The notes under the pieces: generated by a model
Told to the model about the DNA's origin: nothing
The model's database searches: none
Seen by the model: only the letters and a program-made list of their open reading frames with translations
Position numbers and translations under genes: made by a program
Shown: piece by piece, positions 12,222 to 22,422 of the stretch
Position numbering within the stretch: the stretch's first letter is position 1
Layout of the letters: every line of letters begins with the position of its first letter
Source of the DNA: Limnanthes douglasii subsp. nivea
Lineage: Eukaryota; Streptophyta; Magnoliopsida; Brassicales; Limnanthaceae
Direction: 5' to 3'
Assembly: GCA_036936605.1 (NCBI GenBank)
Contig: JAUPFV010000004.1
Location: 122,810,852-122,874,851 of the forward strand
DNA length: 64,000 nt

Positions 12222-15200
12222 ATGACATCACACCATATATCTCAGAGTCAAGTACCAATGATAATAGGATATTACATTGTATCAAGAAGGTCATACATCT
12301 TAATAACTAGATGTTGTTCAATGTAAAAATAAATGGTATTATATAACAGTAAACCCCTAACAATGCACTCAAACATCAGGAACAAGGGTATACATTAAAC
12401 AACAAAACCCTAACATGCCAAAACATAGAATTCTTTCATGAAAACCAAAGGCTTTATAAAGTCTACCACAAGTCTATCACAAGTCTCACATAGTTAAAAA
12501 ATAGTCTTTAGCAATAAAATATTCCATCAGGAATGCTGAATGATTCTTAAAGTATAAAAAGTCTCAGACAATTAAAAATTAGTCAACAGACTATAAAATA
12601 CTCCATCCGAAATATTGAAGGCTTCATAAAGTCTATAATAATAACAAGCCTCATGTGATTAAAAATGAATCCTTATACTGGAAATCAACATTTACCTACT
12701 TCTAAAAAATATAAATAAAATAGACAAAATTCTTAATGGGGGACATACACCTTATAATGTCTAGAAAATTCTAGAAGACTACAAGCAAATAATATAAATG
12801 TACGGTGATAAAATCTTAGCCCGTTGATTTGGATCAATCAATAGAAACACTAGAGAACGTTAAGTGTTTAACAAAAGCATAATGACTAATTAAAATAATT
12901 ATAACAGTGAGTACTCAAAAACCAAATAAGAGTCTTAGTATAAAAGTACATCCAAAGATACAATAAAATGCTTTAAGAAATACACAAAAGAAAAGAATAA
13001 ATAAGAAGTCAAGTATGGACATTTTTTCTCATAATTGACAACACTTTCAGATTGAAAAATGTCAATTCTAATAACAATTGTTTGAACATTAGTACCGTCA
13101 ACATTATCAGTATGGTGATAACAACTTGAAAATTATTAGTCCCAACAATATATGTCTTAATACCACTTCCTTCAGGAGCTTCTAGAAACTTATCATTTCT
13201 TAAATCGTTTATTTCTTTATGTTAGATCTCTTCAAAGAAGTCACAAATATAAGCACCACCTGTCATAAAGCCCGATAAATGATGAGATTCATAAGATTTT
13301 TCACTCCATTCTAAGTCCTTCAACCATTTATTCTTTGGACATAATTGCAGCAACAATCAAAATTCATAGTAGGGCATTCATCGTGAAAATATATGACTAA
13401 CGTGGAATGAGCTTCCATAACATCCTCACATACAGACTCCATCATCTTTACCTGATAACGAGTAACATCTTAGGTCTGAGCATGCCATTCACTAAGAAAA
13501 AATTATGAAAGCGAGTTATTTTTCAACTTTAGAGCATCCAATTACTTTTGTATATTTGACTTCAAAACCACGGCTTCAGACTTGACATCACTGATTTGTT
13601 TTTGTCCATACACGACAAAAGATCCTAAAAAACAGTTAACTCAGCCTTAGAACAACTAGTTTTTTTATTGATAAAAAAGTCGTAACCTTAAATAGAAGTG
13701 ATATTCTTAAAAAACTTACCAAGCTCGCAACTACCGAGGAGGTTTGAAGTAATGCATTCCATAATTGAGAAAAAATGATATTTTTTAATTGTCCAGTCTT
13801 GGACTGCAGTTCAAGTTTCAAAATTATCTCCCTTTATTGTTTTAAGCTCGTCCTTCAATTGCTTTTCACTTTCAATTTTCATCTTAACGATAACTTTAAT
13901 TGAAGAATTTCCTTCTACAGGTTTAGCGGCACCATCAAAAAGAGCCCAAAGATCAAAAGTATAAGTTCCAACCTGAAAGCATCAAGTAATATATATATAT
14001 ATATATATAGTATATATATATATATACAATACTCGATCATAACCCACTACAGATAAACTCCTCGGTTCCCATAATTAAAGAGTATGAATGATAAAATTTG
14101 GAAGCTTCATCCACCAAATTGGTAGACTTCCTTCGAGTACAGTTGTTCATATTATCATTAAAAAGCATCTTAACAATAAGAATTCATTAAGAAAATAAAA
14201 TTATCAAATATATACAATATGAAATCAAAGAAGAACATATTGCTAAGAAGATTGAAACTTACGTTTAGAGACCCAATTTTGGATAATATAAGGTACTAAT
14301 CTCCCATTTTGGTCTCCTAATTACCGAAGACAAAGACGAATTGATCCTTCTAAATTTTGTTATAAGTTGGAAGGTTAGTGATATTGTTTTACAAATAGAT
14401 TCGTTAAGACATAGAAAAATGGATTAGTCTTTCTGCCAAAAAACTTAATGGTAATAAAAAATTTGTTCGTCGAGAAATATCGAAAGACCCTTATTGATAA
14501 AATTATAACCAAAAGTAAGAGACTCTAAGAATTGGGAACAATTTGGCTAAGTCAAATATTTGTAACCTGAAAAAAATTGAGAAGGTCTAGAGCAAAATGA
14601 AACTGTAGCACGTGATCAAGAGAATAATTGAGAAATGATTTCCCTAATTGTCTGAAATGTAATAGATACATCATGAAAAATTACGCAATTTACAAACATT
14701 TTTTATACATTCATCGTTGGCAGGACAAAAATATGTATGATCCAATAGTTTTCATCTGAAGTTCACCCAAAGAATCACCTTCCACCTTTGGTTCATCTTT
14801 GCGACTACAAACATCATCTCCGCCACTACCTCTTGTTGTGGATGTACTCGTACCTTCAAGAATGGATGAAGTAAGATAAATAATTTTGAGTGAAACAAAA
14901 GTTTCAAAGTGATTTTTTTATGGTAACTTTCTTTGTCTGAGGTGTTTGACGTGCGTAACTTACATATTTTTTCCTGACCAGAAGATTTAATCTCAAATGA
15001 ACCACTACTGTAATTATTCTAACTGTATGAGTAGTCACTACATTCACCTTTCTTACCCATTTATAAGAAAAAATTAAAAAAAAATTACTGTAATAATAAG
15101 CACACAAAAGTGCACACAAAAGTAATCGGATCACGAAAATTAAAAAAGTTACGAAAAACGAAAGAATATCAAATAAGAAAGCAAAGAAAGAAATTCAAAG

Positions 15201-16587
15201 AACAACGTGAACGGGTAATTATACCTAAAGGTATACACAAATTTCAACCTTCGGTTTATTTTTCCATGTCTTTGAATAACTTGTAGGGTAAGTTATTCTG
15301 ATGAAAAGGAGTATGGAGGGCGATTGAAGAATGTGTACACCTAAAAGAAGAGACATTCATACGTGTTAGTTTCTTCGAGTAACTTGCCTACCATAATATA
15401 AATATATGCCCTCCAACTTCAAAATCTTTACCATAAAAAACATCAAATAAATATAAACTTTTTGAATATAAAATAAATTCTCCTTAGTATACACTTGACC
15501 AGAAATACAAACAGAAGATGCAAACTTTGACGGATCAAAAACGTCGAAGATGTTCAAAGGTATTGTTTTGCATGTTACTCAAGCAAATTAAAAAATAAGT
15601 CAAAACCAAAGATATATATTAACACCTTCTGCATTCAATAATTATGGAAGCTGAATATAAATTAACATAGTCTTTTCCCCTATTTCACCAAGCGCCAGAA
15701 AGACTAATAGAATACCTTCAGAATAAGTTTGGTCGAGTACAAAATAATGACATTCTTAGCTACTCGAAGCTATCGAAGAAATATCAACACTTTAGTTCGT
15801 TAATAATCCTTACTTCATCATACATCAAGGACTTAAAGAGCTACTCAACTATAGTCAATGATGAATCGAAGCATTCCAATGCTAGTAAGAGAAATAAATT
15901 AGTAAATAATAAATAGATAAATACTCTAGCAGCCTACAAATTTCTAGATTTATTATTTCCTTTCGACAAACTAAAATTTATTATCCTCAAAGCAGGTTTC
16001 AGCAGGCCAAAAGCTTTAATAATAAAGTGTAAACAATTTAGTACGAACCAAATCGGAAACGTCTCTGATAATAGTCCAACAAAGTTAACTTGGCATAAAA
16101 ATATTTCAATATGTAAAATGTAACAACTTTAGATAAAAAAAATGGCAAACAAAAAATTTAAAAGTACGTTTTTCATGACAAAAGACGATTCGGTCAATAA
16201 CAAAAGACGATTTGGATTTTCAAATTCCTATTCCTTGTTACTTGCATATTGACTAAAATAATACTAATAAAATTGACAATATCAGCCGATCAGCCATATT
16301 TAGATACTCCAAAATTAAAAAAAAAATTGAAAAAAATGTTAAATCTATAATATTTAAGCATAAAAATAGTATCACAGCTTTCTAACATCCTTAAAAATAT
16401 ATTTTATAACTTAGATATATTTTCTGTATCTGTAAATTTTATATATTATATGTGTTTTAATTTAAATTCAAATTTGAAATGAAAACTCGTAAAGACAAAA
16501 ATTTACTCCAAAATGAAAAGAGCTCAAAATTTACTAAACCAATATTGTTCACCGTCCAAATTACTATAACTCAAACTTGTTTGATTT
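12222..16587. other. Unassigned region, no confident gene
   Basis: No intact gene. Around 12450-12700 short phrases such as TTCATAAAGTCTA recur. Minus-strand sequence between about 14280 and 13000 has open stretches with a plausible GTAAGT donor near 14263, and may be a decayed transposon-borne gene. I could not match it to a family. A TA microsatellite lies at 13987-14026. Small frames at 14904-15134 and 15366-15557 have no recognisable motif. Confidence 0.4.
13987..14026. repeat. TA microsatellite
   Basis: An almost pure alternating TA run, broken once by a G. Confidence 0.9.
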
Positions 16588-16603
16588 AGACCGCTCGGTT
16601 ATT

Positions 16604-16803
16604 GAATATGGTATTCTTATGACCAAAAAGTCGTGAGTTCGAGTCTTTCTACATGCACTTTTTCGGCTGAACCTGTCATCTTGTGTGGTTTATCTTCTGG
16701 CGTTGGTTTGCAGGCTATCGCGTCAGACTGAGGGTTTACCCTATACGCACTCATTGCACTCTGAATAGCGGCTGCGGGTTTCTTCCGAAAAAAAGAAAAA
16801 AAA
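16604..16803 (+). mobile_element. tRNA-derived SINE with 16-bp target duplication
   Basis: The 200-bp body has a pol III B-box-like word (GAGTTCGAGTC, 16635-16645) near its 5' end, a non-tRNA body, and an A-rich tail with G interruptions. It is flanked by AGACCGCTCGGTTATT (16588-16603) and the same word with one mismatch (16804-16819). The long duplication and the A-rich tail indicate insertion by LINE machinery. A clear A box was not found, so the 5' end may be truncated or decayed. Confidence 0.82.
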
Positions 16804-16819
16804 AGACCGCTCAGTTATT

Positions 16820-17183
16820 CTCAGTAAATCCGAAGGAAATGCTTTTTTCATGCATGTGTCTTTTATGGCAAACCTAGCATATATTTTTATACTATTGAAT
16901 GCAAAACAAAAATATAAGGGAAAAAAGAAAAAACCTCTGGTTGCACTATGAATGATTTAGTATTGATGTAAATAATTGATAGGTAGAAACATTTTCTCAT
17001 GAAAACGAAAATGTACCTAAACACTTAAAGATCGAAATTTATAGTGGTAGTCAATTAAGTAGTGTATATGTATAAGTATATTAGTGTGGTTGATGACAAT
17101 GTGTGTGGGGGCAGGATAAGTAGCTTGCCCCCCTCGTGCGCGCGATCTTATAGAGGCCTTTTCACTTTCACTAATCCCACTAG
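16820..17183. other. Short spacer between SINE and hAT element
   Basis: No gene seen. The left copy of the hAT target duplication, CCCACTAG, is at 17176-17183. Confidence 0.6.
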
Positions 17184-17245
17184 TAGAGGTGTCAAACGGT
17201 TTGAACCAGCACCAACCCGCACCGTTTAAGTCTGAACCACGGGTT

Positions 17246-17335
17246 GCGGTCTCGGCGGGTTGCGGTCTCGGCGGGTTGCGGTCTCGGCGGGTTGCTCCTT
17301 ATGCGGTCTCGGCGGGTTGCGGTCTCGGCGGGTTG
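17246..17335 (+). repeat. Left subterminal minisatellite, 16-bp unit
   Basis: Five copies of GCGGTCTCGGCGGGTT, interrupted once by GCTCCTTAT. The same sequence, including the interruption and the following GCAGTC(G/C)TAATGGGCCAG, occurs near the right end of the element in the same orientation. Confidence 0.92.
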
Positions 17336-18400
17336 CAGTCGTAATGGGCCAGTTTCACAGTTAAACCGCCAGTTCAAACCACCAGACGAACCATTTAAGA
17401 GCCGTTTACCAGTTCAAACCATCAGCCAAACCATTTAACCATTTAAGAACCGTTTATCAGAATATATTATAATGTTATTTAAAATTAATTTGTAAGTGTT
17501 AATTGAATCTAATTTCAATAATTGAGTTAATTATTCTATTTCATGTATTTTAATTTAAATATGTTATCATTTTAATCGAAATTTTATAATCATCAATTAC
17601 ATTCTTAAAAAATAATTGTAATTTGATTTTGATACGTTTTCTTTTCTAATTATATTTATGTATTTAAGATATTTTATTTAATATTATGTAGATATTAAAT
17701 AAAATAAGTACATCTAATTGTATTTTGATTACAAATTTACAACATTTGAAGTATAAATTTAATATTTGAAGTATTTAATTTTTGAAGTATAAATTTAAAG
17801 TTTTAAAAATTGTATAAATTTGGATTATGTTCCAATTGCATAAACACATGTAATTTGATTGTGAAATAAATTCAAAAATACCAAATGTGTTTCAATTAAC
17901 TATCTGTAATTTGGTTCCTAAAAAGAAATTATATTATGATGGCATAATTAAATATAATTAATTAAATATATTTATTTAGGAGATTAACATCAACAACAAT
18001 ATAAACTATCTATTATGTTCCAAATTAACTTGCTAATAATATAAAATTTATTTCAATAAACTAGAAAAAAAAGAAGGGTTTATAATATAAAATTTCTTTC
18101 ATTAATCTAGAGAATTTAATATATATTTTTTTCATAAAAGTACTAAAATTATTTAAAAACTAATAGTTCGAAAAATTTATTTATAGATTTTTATTTTTTT
18201 TAAAATAATAGTTCGAATTTCCTATTTAAATAATTTTTTTAATTCTTTTTTTTAAATATTAGTGCGCGAAATCCTATATATAAAGTTTTGATTATTTTTA
18301 ATAGTTTAAAATGCTTACATTTTAAAAAAAAATAAATTTTTTATAAAAAAAAAATATTTTTTTTAAAAAAATCAGTCACAGATTGCTGACGTCATCCGTG

Positions 18401-18715
18401 ACGTCATCAAGCGGACCATCCGGCCAACCATCCGGATGGTCCGCGCGAACGGCTAGTTCAAACGAACTAGCCGTTGGATGAACCGGGGCATCCGGATGCA
18501 CCGTCCGGATGCCCCGGTTCATCCAACGGCTAGTTCGTTTGAACTAGCCGTTGGTCATCCGGGGCATCCGGGCGAACCATCCGGATGCCCCGGTTTCAAC
18601 CGGACCATCCGGATCGATATCCGGATGGTCCGATTTTCCTGTCCGGGCGTCCGGGCGAAACCGTCCGGATGCCCCGGACCATCCGGACGCCCATCCGGAT
18701 GGTCCGGACGAAAAA
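18401..18715. repeat. GC-rich block of nested perfect palindromes
   Basis: A GC-rich island in AT-rich surroundings, built from CCGGATG and CATCCGG words. 18448-18496 and 18504-18552 are perfect 49-bp inverted repeats with a 7-bp loop, and each arm contains a smaller palindrome (AACGGCTAGTTC with its complement). Further self-complementary stretches lie at about 18411-18444 and 18598-18712. It ends about 40 bp before a TATA box, so a role in transcription, replication or transposase binding is possible, by inference. Confidence 0.92.
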
Positions 18716-18757
18716 AAAAAATCGGTTTTTTCAAAAAAAAAAAATATGGGTCTCCCC

Positions 18758-18765
18758 TATATATA
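18758..18765 (+). promoter_or_regulatory. Candidate TATA box of the 173-codon ORF
   Basis: TATATATA sits in a short near-palindrome (GGTCTCC ... GGAGACC) about 208 bp before the ATG at 18973, between the GC-rich palindromic block and a pyrimidine/A-rich leader. The distance leaves room for a leader of about 170 bases. Confidence 0.55.
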
Positions 18766-18972
18766 GAGGAGACCCCAACTCCAACCTCACACACTCTCTA
18801 AATCTACTATAAACTCTCTAAATCTCTCAACTTGTTCTAGATTTTGTTATTAAGCTTAACTTTTGTATTTTACATATCGTACTTCTGTTTTCGAAATAGT
18901 TAGATTTTTTTTTCGAAAAAAAATTGTTATTAGTTTGTATTAGTTATTATTTGTTCTCATTTCCTATTTCCA

Positions 18973-19494
18973 ATGCCGTCTTGTGGCTTCAACAACAGGT
19001 TAGGACAAGCAACTCCGAAAACTGGTTTTTCGGAATTTTCTTCTTTTATGATGTCTCCTCCACCCGAGAGGGATCCGATCACACGACGCATCAAATGTGC
19101 TACTGAACCTACAAATATGAGTAAGACTCTCAAACAAAATTTTAGTTTGAAAATTTCTAATAAGGAGAGGCGAAACTTCAAACTTGTTAGTACTACACGT
19201 ACGACTGTTAGTAAGACCGCCAAACCAAATTTTAGTTCTAAAATGGTCGACAAGGTGACACGAAGTGTCAAACACCCAACTATAACCAAGACTAAGAGTA
19301 AGACCGTTGTTCCTAAACAAAGTCTTAGTACGAAGACGAAGATGGTCGATTTGATTGCTGCTGCGTTAAGTAAGGTTAATCGTGAGACTCGAGGACAAGT
19401 TTTGGGAGATCCATTACAAATTGCAGCTACTGTTGAGAAAGTTTTGCGACTTAAAAAAGTGGTTAGCGACAAGAGACTAAAAAATGTATTTTAG
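18973..19494 (+). CDS. Basic 173-aa protein of unknown function inside the hAT element
   Basis: One uninterrupted frame from ATG to TAA, preceded by a TATA box. I do not recognise the family. The protein is rich in Lys, Ser, Thr and Arg, with a charged C-terminus (VEKVLRLKKVVSDKRLKNVF). Its middle holds about three imperfect repeats of some 30 residues containing SKTxKxNFSxK, followed by MVDLIAAALSKVN. No signal peptide, membrane segment or catalytic motif is visible. High positive charge suggests nucleic acid binding, by inference only. It is the only long frame in the element and it is intact, whereas most other element genes in the window are broken. It could be captured host sequence or an element accessory protein. 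A chance frame is less likely given the internal repeat and the upstream promoter. Confidence 0.5.
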   Translation: MPSCGFNNRLGQATPKTGFSEFSSFMMSPPPERDPITRRIKCATEPTNMSKTLKQNFSLKISNKERRNFKLVSTTRTTVSKTAKPNFSSKMVDKVTRSVKHPTITKTKSKTVVPKQSLSTKTKMVDLIAAALSKVNRETRGQVLGDPLQIAATVEKVLRLKKVVSDKRLKNVF

Positions 19495-19668
19495 CAATTG
19501 TAATATTAAATATTTTAATATAACTTGTAATATCTTAGCATTTGTAATATTAAATATTTTAATATGACTTGTAATATTTTAGCATTTGTAATATTAAATA
19601 TTTTAATATGACTTGTAATATTTTAGCATTTGTAATATTAAATATTTTAATATAACTTGTAATCTTTT
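19493..19668 (+). repeat. AT-rich tandem array, 44-bp period
   Basis: About four copies of a unit containing AGCATTTGTAATATTAAAT start at or just after the stop codon of the 173-codon ORF. The AGCA words at 19537, 19581 and 19625 are exactly 44 bp apart. Confidence 0.88.
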
Positions 19669-19689
19669 ACCATGATAAAATATGATTTT

Positions 19690-20275
19690 GGTTTAAAAAA
19701 TAATAAATAACATTTGTAATATTTAAAACCAAATCACAATAATAATATTCAACAGGTAATTTTAAAATTACAACAATATAACTTAAAAATAATAAATAAC
19801 ACTTGTAATATTTAAAACCAAATCACAATAATAAAATTCAAAATGTAATATTAAAATTATAACAATATAACTTAAAAATAATAAATAACACTTGTAATAT
19901 TTAAAACCAAATCACAATAATAAAATTCAAAATATAATATTAAAATTATAACAATATAACTTAAAAATAATAAATAACACTTGTAATATTTAAAACCTAA
20001 TCACAATAATAAAATTCAAAATGTCATATTAAAATTATAACAATATAACTTAAAAATAGTAAATAACACTTGTAATATTTAAAACCAAATCACAATAATA
20101 AAATTTAAAATGTAATATTAAAATTATAACAATATAACTTGTAATATTTTTGCATGATAAAATATGATTTTGGTTTAAAAAATAAAACCAAACACTTGTA
20201 ATATTCAAAACCAAATCACAATAATAAAATTCAAAATGTAATATTAAAATTATAACCATAGAATTTGTAATATTT
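19690..20275 (+). repeat. AT-rich tandem array, 89-bp period
   Basis: Five to six copies of a unit with CTTAAAAATAATAAATAACA and AACCAAATCACAATAATA. The anchor word starts at 19782, 19871, 19960 and 20049, giving a constant 89-bp spacing. The last copies are more diverged and merge with the GTAATATTT motif of the 44-bp array, so the two arrays share ancestry. Confidence 0.88.
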
Positions 20276-20569
20276 TAACATGATAAGATATAGTTTTGCT
20301 TTGTATTAGATATAAAAACATAATAATAATAATATTCAAAATATGATAATAACATAAGTAATATTTAAAATTTTAGACTATATAATAATTACAACACTTA
20401 AAATATTAATAACCAAAACAAATTAATATTAACAAAAATGTAATAATAATTCTATAATAATATTCAATCTCAATATTTTTTAAATATAACATTTTGGATA
20501 TAAAATAAATAAAATCAGCATAATATTTACCAATAAACCACCGGTTTTTTACAAATAAACCGTGGTTTC

Positions 20570-20708
20570 GCGGTCTCGGCGGGTTGCGGTCTCGGCGGGT
20601 TGCGGTCTCGGCGGGTTGCGGTCTCGGCGGGTTGCGGTCTCGGCGGGTTGCTCCTTATGCGGTCTCGGCGGGTTGCGGTCTCGGCGGGTTGCGGTCTCGG
20701 CGGGTTGC
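20570..20708 (+). repeat. Right subterminal minisatellite, 16-bp unit
   Basis: Eight copies of GCGGTCTCGGCGGGTT with the same GCTCCTTAT interruption as the left array, and the same downstream sequence (AATGGGCCAGTTTC, ACCGCCAGTTC). It lies in direct, not inverted, orientation relative to the left array. Confidence 0.92.
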
Positions 20709-20808
20709 AGTCCTAATGGGCCAGTTTCGCAGGTAGACCGCCAGTTCTTAAGCAGGTTGTCAGCTTTAAACCATGGTTCCTGAACCATTAGACACCTCTA
20801 CCCACTAG

Positions 20809-21214
20809 CACGGCACCAGTCACTACCATCATCTGTGAACTATCATCATTATTGGCATGCTGCCAAATAGTTTTGTTTCTTTTCTTCTCTCTATTAAATA
20901 TACTCGAGTGCCTATTTTAATCCGCTTTTTTAAAACCTAATCATCAACTTTTATGTTTGAATTGTCAAACTCCATTTCTTTTTCTTAATGTATACTAGTA
21001 TTTGGAATTTTTAATCCTTGCTATACACACTTATTGCCGCAAATACAATATAAATATAGTAAACTTAAATAAAGTACTAGTAATAGTTTAAAAGATAATT
21101 AAACAGATTAATATCGTAGATATCGATCAGAATTATAACAAACAAAAAGTGGCAAAGTAATTTCCGACTTGTAAAATAAAATTATATGTGCATGTACAAA
21201 ACTATACGGCGACG
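20809..21214. other. Spacer between hAT element and large MULE
   Basis: No gene or repeat recognised. The left copy of the MULE target duplication is at 21215-21223. Confidence 0.6.
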
Positions 21215-21239
21215 AATGAAATAGGGAAATTGCACTTAA

Positions 21240-21330
21240 AGTATTCAACTATTCAATTGTCACTTACTACCTAAGGTTTTGATACCCAACTCAACTATTT
21301 TATTGTCACTTACTACCTAATATTATTTTA
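21240..21330 (+). repeat. Tandem duplication in the left MULE end
   Basis: The phrase CAACTATT...TTGTCACTTACTACCTAA occurs twice, about 53 bp apart, just inside the left terminus. Such subterminal doublets may be transposase-binding sites. Confidence 0.6.
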
Positions 21331-22422
21331 ATACCCTAACTACCTTTAACCCACTGTATAAACATAATTTTATGTTTTCTTTCTATTTTTTCTAGCTTTT
21401 TGAAGATTTGAATTTGTTAGCCGCTCTAACCACCTAACCCTACGAACCACCACGAAGCACGGTTGAAATTACATTTTCCGGTGATCGGAGTGTTAAAAGG
21501 TCTGTTTATTTATGTAGTTTGTGGTGTAAAACCTATCTAACCACTGTCTTCTACGTACAGGAAGTGATCGTGTTTCTACGTACAGGAATCTGTTATTTTG
21601 CAAGTAATCGTGTTTCTGGTCCCAGGTAATCGTAATTATCTACTGCTTTCGAAGTTATATTCTTGGTTTTATCAGTTGGAATAGGTTATATTTTACTTTT
21701 TTTAGACGCCATAGCCTGATTTCGAGCTTTTCTCTGTTTTTTTGTTTGTTTTGTTAATATTTATCGTTATATACTCATGTCCTTATTTTCTGATGTTATA
21801 TACTAATTTTGTAGTGCATTAGATTTTTATTTCGGACGTTAAACATGTGTAGATTACGAGTTTAAGTTGTCCAGGCAAGATGCGAATTGTTTGATTTATT
21901 CGATGAGGAAGATGCTAATTGTATTACCAATTCGCATGGTAACATGCGAATCACATGAAAGATTTTCAAAATTTGCTTAGATATATGCTGTGAATTGTAT
22001 GGAGAACATACGTTTCGCATGTTATGATGCGAACTACGTGGAACTCTAGAGTATTGTATGTTCAAACAAATACCATGACTTTTTAGTTAATTTTCTACGT
22101 TTTCGCATGTTATGATGCAAAATGTGTAGATATCTAAAGTATTGCATTTTTAAACAAATATTAGTACTTTTTAGTTGCTTTTACGTTTCGCATGCTAGGA
22201 TGCTAACTATCTAGAACTTTTTAGAGTATTGTATTTCGAAACAAATATTAGGACTTTTTTTATAAACAACTATCAGGATAAGATGCGAATTGAGCACATT
22301 TCGCAGCTGGTAGATATACATAAATCGCAAGGTAGGATGCGAATTGTTTGATGCAGTAATAAATAATTTGCACATAGTTTTTGGGACTAATAACTAATAG
22401 CTTGTTCTGTCCAGGGTAAGAG

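Larger units (their letters stand above)
17184..20800. mobile_element. 3.6-kb non-autonomous hAT-type element
   Basis: The left end TAGAGGTGTCAAACGG (17184) and the right end, which reads TAGAGGTGTCTAATGG on the minus strand from 20800, form imperfect terminal inverted repeats of the hAT pattern YAGRGNNG. The 8-bp word CCCACTAG lies directly outside each end (17176-17183 and 20801-20808), matching the hAT target duplication length. No transposase frame is present. The interior holds two GC-rich minisatellites, a palindromic block, a TATA box, a 173-codon ORF and two AT-rich tandem arrays. Confidence 0.88.

Noticed and set aside
16604..16680. Functional tRNA gene
   Set aside because: B-box-like word only. 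No A box or cloverleaf, and the body continues into a SINE tail with target duplications.
17192..17438. ORFs on both strands across the 16-bp minisatellite (also 20549-20788)
   Set aside because: Repeats of a stop-free 16-bp unit give long frames. No start context or homology.
18478..18812. Overlapping Pro/Arg/Asp-rich ORFs on both strands over the GC-rich palindromes
   Set aside because: Open in several frames only because the palindromic CCGGATG words lack stop codons. A TATA box and the 173-codon ORF lie downstream.
19493..20275. CRISPR or centromeric satellite from the 44-bp and 89-bp arrays
   Set aside because: Contiguous AT-rich tandem repeats without unique spacers, few copies, confined to one hAT element.
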